Positions 1 through 8,897 of a stretch of 8,897 nucleotides of DNA are shown in pieces (position 1 is the first letter of the stretch; each line of letters starts with the position of its first letter). The DNA comes from Lichenicola sp964247735 (GTDB lineage: Bacteria > Pseudomonadota > Alphaproteobacteria > Acetobacterales > Acetobacteraceae), in assembly GCA_964247735.1 (NCBI GenBank), contig CAXTVS010000097.1, forward strand, positions 1 to 8,897, written 5' to 3'. The position numbers and the translations under genes were made by a program. Under the pieces are notes generated by a model that searched no databases, was not told where the DNA came from, and saw only the letters and a list, made by a program, of their open reading frames with translations.

Positions 1-805
<805 letters not shown>

Positions 806-823
806 GGACCGGGGAACGCGGAC

Positions 824-830
824 GGGAGGG
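824..830 (+). promoter_or_regulatory. Shine-Dalgarno that fixes a GTG start
   Basis: GGGAGGG lies 4 bases before the GTG at 835-837. It selects this start over in-frame upstream starts that would run back into ppdK (as far as 724). Family alignment agrees, because the conserved protein begins about four residues after this GTG. Confidence 0.75.
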
Positions 831-834
831 TCCG

Positions 835-1692
835 GTGGACGAGCATCGGCTCAGCCTGCATCTCGTCTCCGACGCCACGGGCGAGACGCTGAACTCGATC
901 GCGCGCGCCACGGTGGCGCAGTTCGAGCATGCCCACGTGGCCTATCACCGCTGGAACCTGATCCGCACCCGGCTGCACCTGCACCGGGTGCTGGAGGGCA
1001 TCGAGGCCGATCCCGGCCCGGTGCTGTCCTCGATGATGGACCGCACGCTCAAGGCCCAGCTGGAGGCCGCCTGCGGGGCGTTCGGGGTCCAGGTCGTGAA
1101 CGTTCTCGATCCGGTCCTGTCGGTGCTGCAGGACACCCTGCACGAGCCGGCTCAGGGCCGGCCCGGCAGCCAGTACGTGCTGGACGAGGAATACTACAAG
1201 CGCATCGACGCCATGCACTTCGTGCTGGCCCATGACGACGGCCAGGCCGCCGCCGAACTGCATCAGGCGGACGTGGTGCTGGTCGGGGTATCGCGCGCCT
1301 CAAAGACGCCGACCTGCTTCTACCTTGCCAACCGCGGCGTCAAGGCAGCCAACGTGCCGCTGATACCGGACGTGCCCCTGACCCAGGAACTGGGGCGGCT
1401 CCAGTGCCCGGTGATCGGCCTGACGATCGACGCGCGGACCCTGGTCGAGATCCGCCGCAACCGGATGCGGGTCATGGCGCCGGGAGGCCTCATGGGCAAC
1501 GTCGCGGACGCCGACAATCCCTATGTCGATCCGCAGAAGGTGCGCGACGAGATCAGCTGGGCGCGGCGCCTGTGCAACCATAACGGCTGGCCGACGATCG
1601 ACGTCAGCCACCGCTCAATCGAGGAAACGGCGGCAGCAGTGATCGAGATCAGGCAGCACTGGCTGAGTGGACATGGTCGACGTCACGGTTGA
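835..1692 (+). CDS. PPDK regulatory protein (bifunctional Ser/Thr kinase and phosphorylase, DUF299/PF03618)
   Basis: A 285-residue protein of the kinase-pyrophosphorylase family, near the usual 270-280 residues. Members inactivate PPDK (or PEP synthase) by ADP-dependent phosphorylation of a Thr beside the catalytic His, and reactivate it by Pi-dependent removal that yields PPi. The N-terminus LHLVSDATGETLNSIARA is the family signature. The nucleotide-binding loop GVSRASKT spans residues 151-158. The C-terminal block with RNPYVDPQ-like spacing (here ADNPYVDP) and the final WPTIDVSHRSIEETAA segment are also standard. The target is inferred to be PPDK rather than PEP synthase because ppdK ends 29 bp upstream. 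The two genes share orientation and probably a transcript. Start choice is GTG with a good Shine-Dalgarno. Homologues are called PDRP, or PpsR where the target is PEP synthase. Confidence 0.95.
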   Translation: MDEHRLSLHLVSDATGETLNSIARATVAQFEHAHVAYHRWNLIRTRLHLHRVLEGIEADPGPVLSSMMDRTLKAQLEAACGAFGVQVVNVLDPVLSVLQDTLHEPAQGRPGSQYVLDEEYYKRIDAMHFVLAHDDGQAAAELHQADVVLVGVSRASKTPTCFYLANRGVKAANVPLIPDVPLTQELGRLQCPVIGLTIDARTLVEIRRNRMRVMAPGGLMGNVADADNPYVDPQKVRDEISWARRLCNHNGWPTIDVSHRSIEETAAAVIEIRQHWLSGHGRRHG

Positions 1693-1709
1693 CCGATGCT
1701 GATCGTCCC

Positions 1710-2183
1710 ATGTCGGATCGCCGGATGATCGGGGCGGACACGCTGTTCTCGCGACGTCACGAGATCGCCTGCAAGGACACTGATGTCGCAGGAATCGTCT
1801 ACCCGTCGCGCGTCGTCGACTTTGCCGTCCGGCTGGTCGAGGACTGGTTCGTCCAGCGCTTGTCGCAGGACTGGACGGCAGTGTCCGTGCGCGCGGTCTT
1901 CGCCTCGCTGTCGTGCTCCTTTCTCTCGCCGATGCGGCCGGGCGATGTTCTCGAGATCCGGCTGGCCCTCAGGCGCATCGGACGGTCGTCGCTCGGTTTC
2001 GAGCTGGTCGGCCACCGCGAGGCCGATGACCGGCTATGCTGGATGGCCGAGGCGGTGTGCGTCTTCGTCGACCGGTCGACCTTGAAGAGCCGGCCGATCC
2101 CCGAGCAGCTGCGACCGGACCTGGACGCCGAAGCGTTGCTCGCGGTCAGCCTGCCGTTCGCCGACCGCACGCTGGGGGTGTGA
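1710..2183 (+). CDS. Acyl-CoA thioesterase, 4HBT/YbgC-like hotdog fold
   Basis: A single-domain hotdog protein of about 157 residues. The N-terminal CKDTDVAGIVYPSRVVDF fits the 4-hydroxybenzoyl-CoA thioesterase/YbgC pattern, in which an Asp precedes a Gly-x-Val-Tyr turn at the start of the central helix; that Asp is the usual catalytic residue. The later FLSPMRPGDVLEIRLALRR and SSLGFEL strands are typical of the fold. It should hydrolyse a cytoplasmic acyl- or aroyl-CoA; the substrate cannot be read from sequence. The start is uncertain. ATG 1710 is used here. TTG 1689 would overlap the upstream stop by four bases (TTGA). ATG 1725 lies just before the conserved region. None has a strong ribosome site, consistent with translational coupling to the upstream regulator gene. 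It is the last gene of the ppdK cluster. The link to PEP metabolism is not obvious, and co-transcription may be only positional. Confidence 0.85.
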   Translation: MSDRRMIGADTLFSRRHEIACKDTDVAGIVYPSRVVDFAVRLVEDWFVQRLSQDWTAVSVRAVFASLSCSFLSPMRPGDVLEIRLALRRIGRSSLGFELVGHREADDRLCWMAEAVCVFVDRSTLKSRPIPEQLRPDLDAEALLAVSLPFADRTLGV

Positions 2184-2200
2184 AACCGTCCGGGCTAACA

Positions 2201-2229
2201 CACCGGCTCGACCCAGCCTGCGGCCGGTG
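2201..2229 (+). other. Inverted repeat between thioesterase and UPF0262 gene
   Basis: CACCGGC (2201-2207) and GCCGGTG (2223-2229) form a perfect 7-bp stem around a 15-base loop. It begins 17 bases after the thioesterase stop and ends 6 bases before the next gene's Shine-Dalgarno. No T-run follows, so it is not a classical intrinsic terminator. It could partly separate the two units or be a chance GC-rich pairing. Confidence 0.25.
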
Positions 2230-2235
2230 CAACGT

Positions 2236-2241
2236 GGAAGG
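2236..2241 (+). promoter_or_regulatory. Shine-Dalgarno fixing the UPF0262 start
   Basis: GGAAGG lies 6 bases before ATG 2248. It favours this ATG over the in-frame GTG at 2227, which sits inside the inverted repeat and lacks a ribosome site. Confidence 0.7.
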
Positions 2242-2247
2242 CCGACG

Positions 2248-2727
2248 ATGACGCAGCGTGGACCCGACGGGCTGATCGACGTGGTGCTGACGGGCATCGG
2301 TCAAGGCTGCGACCGGGTGGCCCATCAGCGCGAGGACTGCGAGCAGGCGGTCGCCGACCTCCGGATCTCCGCCTCGTTCGTTCCGGTCGGCCTGGCCGGC
2401 CCGTTCGTCCTCCACCTGTGCCTCGACGGCGGCCACCTGCTGCTCGACGTGCGCGACGCGGACGACCGCAGGCTGCGCCTGTTCGTGCTCTCGCTGGCAC
2501 CGTTCCGTCGCCTGATCAAGGACTACCAGCTGCTGGTCGAAAGCCATGAGCAGGCGATCCGGGACGGGCGCCCGCAGGTGATCCAGACCATCGACATGGG
2601 CCGGCGCGGACTGCACGACGAAGGCGCGGCCCTCATGATCGAGCGGCTGGGCGGCAAGATCGCGATCGACTTCGAGACCGCGCGACGGCTGTTCACCCTG
2701 GTCTGCGTGCTGCAGCGCCGGATCTGA
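2248..2727 (+). CDS. UPF0262 family protein of unknown function
   Basis: A 159-residue protein, the usual length for UPF0262, a family known mainly from alphaproteobacteria. Family blocks can be followed throughout: LIDVVL near the N-terminus, FVPVGLAGPFVLHLCLDGG around residues 43-61, LSLAPFRRLIKDYQLL in the middle, IQTIDMGRRGLHDEGA, and the C-terminal GKIAIDFETARRLFTLVCVL. No signal peptide or membrane segment is visible, so it is probably cytoplasmic. No catalytic motif is recognised and no function is established to my knowledge. From memory, relatives often sit beside hisD, a low-molecular-weight phosphatase gene and infA; none is present here. It follows the thioesterase by 64 bp and converges on the regulator gene with a 52-bp gap. 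The clear ribosome site makes independent translation likely. Confidence 0.93.
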   Translation: MTQRGPDGLIDVVLTGIGQGCDRVAHQREDCEQAVADLRISASFVPVGLAGPFVLHLCLDGGHLLLDVRDADDRRLRLFVLSLAPFRRLIKDYQLLVESHEQAIRDGRPQVIQTIDMGRRGLHDEGAALMIERLGGKIAIDFETARRLFTLVCVLQRRI

Positions 2728-2779
2728 CCCTGCCATCCGGAAGAACTCCCGCACGCAGGCCGCGCGGTCCGGCGATCTA

Positions 2780-4192
2780 TCATCCGCTGACGAAAGGGAA
2801 CGGGGTGACGGAGCTGCGATGCGGATCGAAGGCCAGCCGATGGGCCAGCGGCGGATGCGCCCGCGACCGGCAATCCGGCCAGTCGCACAGCCGGCATGAG
2901 CTGCCGATCCTGGTGACCGCGTTCGGCAGGTCGAGACCGTCGGAATACACCACCTCATGGGCGCGGCCGAGCTCGCAGCCCAGCGCGATGACGTGCACCG
3001 GCGGCACGTCGTTCCAGGCCAGCGACGTCCCGACGACGCTCCGTGCGATGCACAGGAACGTGGCTCCGTCCGACAGATGACCCAGCTGCACGCGCAGCAT
3101 GCCGGGCGTCGACAAGGCGGTGTTGCCGATCCAGCGCGCGCAGGATCCGCCGTGCTGTGCAACCGGGTAACCGTTGATCGAAACGCTCTTGGTGATGTTC
3201 GACGCCGCATCCAGCCGAATGAAGAACAGCGGGATCCCGCGCCGTCCCGGACGCTGCAGCGTCGACAGCCGATGCGCCGCCTGCTCGAACGAGACCGAGA
3301 AGCGTGCCGCCAGCAGGTCCACGTCGTAACGGATCGCCGTCGCCGCATCCAGGAACGGCTCGTAGGGCATGAGCAGCGCTGCGGCGGCATAGTTCGTCAG
3401 GCCGATCCGGATCAGGGTTGCCGCGTCCGGGGAACTCGGCGAGATCGTCGCCAGCATCCGGTCGAGCGCATCGCCCGCCTCGATCAGCATCAGCTGGAAA
3501 GCCATGTGGAAGCCGCGGCTTTCGCGACGGAGCACGTCGGACAGCACCAGCAGCCTTGAGGATGCGTCATACAACCGCACGACGCCGTCGAGGGGTGCGA
3601 CCTTCACCACCAGCCCGTGATGCCGACGCAGGCGCTCGGCGATGGCATGGTTCATCTCCGACGGCACCAGCCCGGCACCGGACCGGACGTCGCGCGCGAG
3701 TGCGGCATGTACCGCTTCCGCCGCCGCCTCGAGCGTTGGGAAGTGGTTCTGGTGGTCCTGGTAGAGCTGGCGCGCCTCGTCGGTCGGCAGGCGGATGCGG
3801 CGCCCGGACGGCAGCGCGATCCCGGCCGCGTCTTCCCGCGCCATCCGTAACGACCGGTACAGCGCGGCGACCGCACGCGCCGCAGCCGGTCGGGACGCCA
3901 GCAATGCCAGATCCTCCGACGGCACCACGGACGTTCCCAGTGCGGGGTCGGACAGTGCTTCGCGGAGGAGCGCTTCCAGCTCCCGTTCCGAACCGCCCGA
4001 CATCGCCTCGATCGGCACGTCGAGCACGCGGGTGAGCTTGATCAGGAGCGAGGCGGTGAGGCCCCGCTGGTCGTGCTCCAGAAGGTTCAGGTAGCTGGCC
4101 GAGATGCCGAGCTTGACGGCGAGCGCCTGCTGGGTTAGCGCACGCTCTGTGCGTAGCCTGCGAATGGTCTGGCCGATCATCGGGCGTGACAT
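2780..4192 (-). CDS. XRE-family short-chain acyl-CoA-type regulator (ScfR/RamB/PccR-like)
   Basis: A 470-residue transcription factor with three parts. An N-terminal XRE helix-turn-helix covers about residues 6-62 (IRRLRTERALTQQALAVKLG, then SASYLNLLEHDQRGLT). An ImmA/IrrE-like (DUF955) region follows at about 120-245. A DUF2083 region fills the rest, with NYAAAALLMPYEPFLDAA, RYDVDLLAARFSVSFEQAAHRLSTLQRPG and FFIRLDAASNITKS. This architecture defines the ScfR regulators of acetate, propionate and glyoxylate metabolism, such as RamB of actinobacteria and PccR of Rhodobacter. In the metalloprotease position the sequence reads FHMAFQLML (228-236), so HExxH is absent and protease activity is not expected. 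A cysteine set C433-x2-C436-x4-C441 lies near the C-terminus. The gene is divergent from aceA across 141 bp, so control of aceA-glcB and of itself is the natural inference. ATG 4192 has no Shine-Dalgarno; Met5 is an alternative start. Confidence 0.93.
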   Translation of the reverse strand: MSRPMIGQTIRRLRTERALTQQALAVKLGISASYLNLLEHDQRGLTASLLIKLTRVLDVPIEAMSGGSERELEALLREALSDPALGTSVVPSEDLALLASRPAAARAVAALYRSLRMAREDAAGIALPSGRRIRLPTDEARQLYQDHQNHFPTLEAAAEAVHAALARDVRSGAGLVPSEMNHAIAERLRRHHGLVVKVAPLDGVVRLYDASSRLLVLSDVLRRESRGFHMAFQLMLIEAGDALDRMLATISPSSPDAATLIRIGLTNYAAAALLMPYEPFLDAATAIRYDVDLLAARFSVSFEQAAHRLSTLQRPGRRGIPLFFIRLDAASNITKSVSINGYPVAQHGGSCARWIGNTALSTPGMLRVQLGHLSDGATFLCIARSVVGTSLAWNDVPPVHVIALGCELGRAHEVVYSDGLDLPNAVTRIGSSCRLCDWPDCRSRAHPPLAHRLAFDPHRSSVTPFPFVSG

Positions 4193-4200
4193 TCGGGAGT

Positions 4201-4250
4201 TTTACAAGCTTTACAGAACTGTCGAAAGAGCTGGGCACTGATTTACATGC
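4201..4250. promoter_or_regulatory. Candidate operator: three TTTACA boxes between regulator and aceA
   Basis: TTTACA occurs at 4201-4206, 4210-4215 and 4242-4247. The first and third extend to TTTACAAGC and TTTACATGC (8 of 9 identical), 41 bp apart, about four helical turns. The second and third are 32 bp apart, about three turns. This AT-rich patch stands out from its GC-rich surroundings. From memory, relatives of this regulator bind TTTGCAAA-like repeats, which TTTACAA resembles. Read on the minus strand each box is TGTAAA, which could also act as a -10 element for the regulator gene. Binding is inferred. Confidence 0.45.
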
Positions 4251-4274
4251 TTGCCTCGGCGCGGCGGCATCAAG

Positions 4275-4290
4275 GGTATCGCCGGATACC
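4275..4290. repeat. Short inverted repeat in the aceA leader
   Basis: GGTATC (4275-4280) and GATACC (4285-4290) form perfect 6-bp arms around GCCG. It lies 44 bases before the chosen aceA start. It could be a protein-binding dyad or an RNA hairpin. Its small size keeps confidence low. Confidence 0.3.
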
Positions 4291-4323
4291 GCGGGATCGC
4301 ACACTCCGCTCCCGATCCATGCC

Positions 4324-4327
4324 GGAG
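4324..4327 (+). promoter_or_regulatory. Shine-Dalgarno deciding the aceA start
   Basis: GGAG lies 6 bases before ATG 4334. The alternative in-frame ATG 4319 has no such site. Starting at 4334 also puts the catalytic Cys at residue 191, close to Cys195 of E. coli AceA. Confidence 0.6.
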
Positions 4328-4333
4328 ATCCCG

Positions 4334-5680
<1,347 letters not shown>

Positions 5681-5709
5681 CGCGGCCACCTCCGGTGCGC
5701 GACTTGACG

Positions 5710-5716
5710 AAGGGGA
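5710..5716 (+). promoter_or_regulatory. Shine-Dalgarno deciding the glcB start
   Basis: AAGGGGA lies 8 bases before ATG 5725. The frame stays open far upstream, through aceA in another phase, so this site and homology are what fix the start. Confidence 0.7.
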
Positions 5717-5724
5717 CGATCCGG

Positions 5725-7887
5725 ATGCGTTACGTGTCGCGTGGTGGCCTGTCGATCGCGGAGCCTCTGCACGACTTCATCGAGGCCGAGGCGCTGCCCG
5801 GAACCGGCCTGGACGCGGACCGCTTCTGGACCGGCTTCGCCGGCATCGTGCGTGAGCTGTCGCCGTCGCTGCACCACCTGCTGGACGAGCGCGACCGGAT
5901 GCAGGCGGCGATCGATGAATGGCTCTCGGGCCGACCGGACCTGGCCCGTGAGGCCGAGGCGCAGGTCGGCTTCCTGCGCGAGATCGGCTACCTCGTTGGG
6001 GAGCCGGAACCCTTCACGATCGAGACCGCGGGGGTGGACGACGAAATCGCGCGCCTGGCGGGGCCGCAGCTGGTGGTGCCGGTCAGCAACGCCCGCTACG
6101 CGCTCAACGCCGCCAACGCGCGCTGGGGCAGCCTGTACGACGCCTTCTACGGCACCGACGCGGTTCCGGAGGACGGTCCGCTCGCTCGCGGCGCAGGCTT
6201 CAACCCCATACGCGGTGCGGAGGTGGTGCGCCGGGTGCGGGCAGTGCTCGACGATATCGCGCCGCTGGACACCGGCTCGCACCATGACGCCGTCGCCTAT
6301 GCCGTGCAGGCGGGAAGGCTGGCGGTGGAGCTGGCCTGCGGCACCCGGACCGGCCTGCGCGAGGAGCGCCGTTTCGCGGGCCACGCCGGCGATCCACGCA
6401 GGCCGGACGTGGTCGTGCTGCGCAACAACGGGCTGCACGTCGTGCTGCGGTTCGACCACGACCATCCAATCGGGCGCACCGACCCGGCTGGCATCGCTGA
6501 CGTGGAGCTCGAGTCGGCGCTCAGCACCATCATGGACTGCGAGGACAGCGTCGCCGCCGTGGATGCGGCCGACAAGGTGCAGCTCTACGGCAACTGGCTG
6601 GGTTTGATGCGCGGCACGCTGTCAACGCGGTTCGACAAGAACGGCCGGACGGTCGAGCGCAGACTGGCCGAGGACCGGCACTTCATCGGTCCGGACGACC
6701 GGCCGCTGGTGCTGCGGGGCCGCAGCTTAATGCTGGTGCGGCATGTCGGCCACCACATGGCCACCGACGCGGTGCGCGACGAAGCCGGACAGGACTTGCC
6801 GGAAGGCTTCCTCGACGCGGCCGTAACCGGCCTGGTCGCGCTGCACGACCTCCGCAGGGCGTCGCCCCGCAACAGCCGCACCGGGTCGGTCTACATGGTG
6901 AAGCCGAAGATGCACGGCCCGGCGGAGGTGGCGCTGTCCGACGCGCTGTTCGCCCGCGTCGAGGACCTGCTCGGGCTGGACCGCAACACCCTCAAGATGG
7001 GCATCATGGACGAGGAGCGGCGAACCAGCGCCAACCTCGCCGCCTGCATCCACGCCGCAAGGCACCGCGTGTTCTTCATCAACACGGGCTTCCTCGACCG
7101 CACCGGCGACGAGATCCACACGGTGATGCGGGCAGGCCCGGTGGCCGCCAAGGCCGAGATCAGGAACAGCGCCTGGATCGGCGCCTACGAGCAGCGCAAC
7201 GTCGCGATCGGGCTCGCCACCGGGCTGCGCGGCCGGGCGCAGATCGGCAAGGGCATGTGGGCGGCACCCGACCGCATGGCCGACATGGTGCGGCAGAAGA
7301 TCGCGCATCCGCAGGCCGGCGCCAGCACCGCCTGGGTGCCGTCGCCGACCGCCGCCACACTGCACGCGCTGCACTACCACCTGGTCGCGGTGTCGGCGCG
7401 GCAGGACGAGCTGGCGGGCACGGTGCCGCAGGGGCTCGACGCGCTGCTGACCCCGCCGCTGTCGCACGGCCGCAACCTGTCTGGCAGCGACGTGGTCCGG
7501 GAGCTCGACGCCAACGTGCAGTCCATCCTCGGCTACGTGGTGCGCTGGGTGGACCAGGGGGTCGGCTGCTCCAAGGTTCCGGACGTGGACGGCGTCGGGC
7601 TGATGGAGGACCGCGCCACCTTGCGCATCTCCAGCCAGCACGTCAGCAACTGGCTGCTGCACCGGCTGGTCACCGAGGACCAGGTCGAGGACAGCCTGCG
7701 CCGCATGGCGCGGATCGTGGACCGGCAGAACCACGACGAGCCGCACTACCGGCCGATGGCGCCGGGCTTCGACGGGCCGGCCTTCCGGGCCGCCGCCGAC
7801 CTGATCTTCAAGGGAAGTGCACAGCCCAACGGCTACACCGAGACGATCCTGCACCGCTGGCGGAAACGGGTGAAGGCCGCCGCCTGA
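5725..7887 (+). CDS. glcB: Malate synthase G
   Basis: A 720-residue monomeric malate synthase, matching the 723 residues of E. coli GlcB. It condenses glyoxylate with acetyl-CoA to malate in the cytoplasm, the second shunt step. The catalytic residues are present: Arg339 in RGRSLMLVRHVGH, the Mg2+ ligands Glu430 in GIMDEERRTS and Asp458 in NTGFLDRTGDE, and the base Asp629 in GLMEDRATLRISSQH. The CoA-side block RTGSVYMVKPKMHGPAE and the C-terminal QPNGYTETILHRW are also intact. The long N-terminal region (about residues 1-110) and the 135-260 insert are the G-isoform features absent from malate synthase A. It follows aceA by 44 bp on the same strand with its own strong ribosome site. This pairs ICL with the G isoform, which in E. 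coli is encoded with glycolate genes rather than in the ace operon. Confidence 0.98.
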   Translation: MRYVSRGGLSIAEPLHDFIEAEALPGTGLDADRFWTGFAGIVRELSPSLHHLLDERDRMQAAIDEWLSGRPDLAREAEAQVGFLREIGYLVGEPEPFTIETAGVDDEIARLAGPQLVVPVSNARYALNAANARWGSLYDAFYGTDAVPEDGPLARGAGFNPIRGAEVVRRVRAVLDDIAPLDTGSHHDAVAYAVQAGRLAVELACGTRTGLREERRFAGHAGDPRRPDVVVLRNNGLHVVLRFDHDHPIGRTDPAGIADVELESALSTIMDCEDSVAAVDAADKVQLYGNWLGLMRGTLSTRFDKNGRTVERRLAEDRHFIGPDDRPLVLRGRSLMLVRHVGHHMATDAVRDEAGQDLPEGFLDAAVTGLVALHDLRRASPRNSRTGSVYMVKPKMHGPAEVALSDALFARVEDLLGLDRNTLKMGIMDEERRTSANLAACIHAARHRVFFINTGFLDRTGDEIHTVMRAGPVAAKAEIRNSAWIGAYEQRNVAIGLATGLRGRAQIGKGMWAAPDRMADMVRQKIAHPQAGASTAWVPSPTAATLHALHYHLVAVSARQDELAGTVPQGLDALLTPPLSHGRNLSGSDVVRELDANVQSILGYVVRWVDQGVGCSKVPDVDGVGLMEDRATLRISSQHVSNWLLHRLVTEDQVEDSLRRMARIVDRQNHDEPHYRPMAPGFDGPAFRAAADLIFKGSAQPNGYTETILHRWRKRVKAAA

Positions 7888-7959
7888 GGCAGCCCGCCGT
7901 CCCGGGCGCGGCACGCCACACGATACGGCGGTGGCCCCTCGGCGAGGCCCCGACCATCT
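7888..7959. other. Convergent gap with weak hairpins between glcB and acyl-CoA dehydrogenase
   Basis: This 72-bp region separates two convergent stops. CCGCCGT (7894-7900) pairs with ACGGCGG (7925-7931), a 7-bp stem with a 24-base loop. CCTC-GGC-GAGG (7937-7947) is a small hairpin beside it. Neither has a T-run, so they are at most weak bidirectional terminators. Confidence 0.25.

Positions 7960-8897
<938 letters not shown>

Noticed and set aside
2728..2779. Possible terminator between the UPF0262 gene and the regulator gene
   Set aside because: Only the 8-bp palindrome CCGCGCGG (2760-2767) is visible, with no loop and no T-run, which is ordinary for this base composition.
2146..3390. A 414-codon minus-strand frame overlapping the regulator and the UPF0262 gene
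   Set aside because: It runs in another phase through two well-identified genes, on either strand of which the family motifs explain the coding. Its product is Arg/Ser/Cys-rich and unrecognisable.
4247..4333. In-frame N-terminal extension of isocitrate lyase with an Arg-rich leader
   Set aside because: It has no ribosome site and covers the likely regulatory region. ATG 4334 has GGAG at proper spacing and gives the expected position for the catalytic Cys.
6727..7914. A 395-codon minus-strand frame antisense to glcB
   Set aside because: It is a mirror of malate synthase G codons in high-GC DNA, with biased composition and no recognisable domain.

Overview
The window is high-GC bacterial DNA with dense, well-ordered genes, and the protein families point to an alphaproteobacterium. 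The strongest lineage hints are a UPF0262 protein, a PPDK next to its regulatory protein, and an ScfR-type regulator facing isocitrate lyase. A Rhodospirillales/Acetobacteraceae-like origin is my inference; no rRNA or marker gene confirms it. I see no mobile element, tRNA, CRISPR array or prophage gene, and no stretch over 300 bases lacks a gene. The longest non-coding gap is about 141 bp (4193-4333).

Layout. Positions 1-2183 (+) hold the 3' end of pyruvate, phosphate dikinase (ppdK), then the bifunctional kinase/phosphorylase that switches PPDK off and on, then a hotdog-fold acyl-CoA thioesterase. The three are tightly spaced and look like one transcription unit. A UPF0262 protein (2248-2727, +) follows after a short gap with its own clear ribosome binding site. 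It converges with a large transcriptional regulator on the minus strand (2780-4192), with XRE helix-turn-helix, degenerate ImmA/IrrE and DUF2083 parts. The regulator is divergent from isocitrate lyase (aceA, 4334-5680), which is followed after 44 bp by malate synthase G (glcB, 5725-7887). The window closes with the C-terminal half of a DmdC/FadE-like acyl-CoA dehydrogenase on the minus strand (7960 to the edge), convergent with glcB.

Together the genes make a coherent carbon-assimilation island. The acyl-CoA dehydrogenase and thioesterase handle acyl-CoAs. AceA and GlcB form the complete glyoxylate shunt, turning acetyl-CoA into C4 acids. PPDK with its regulator sets pyruvate/PEP interconversion and so entry to gluconeogenesis. 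The regulator belongs to the family that senses short-chain acyl-CoA status (RamB/PccR type) and probably controls aceA-glcB from the shared intergenic region. That region carries three TTTACA boxes and two inverted-repeat structures.

No wholly new system is evident. The most interesting items are the regulator/aceA control region, the loss of the protease motif in the regulator, and the uncharacterised UPF0262 gene outside the neighbourhood I remember for it.
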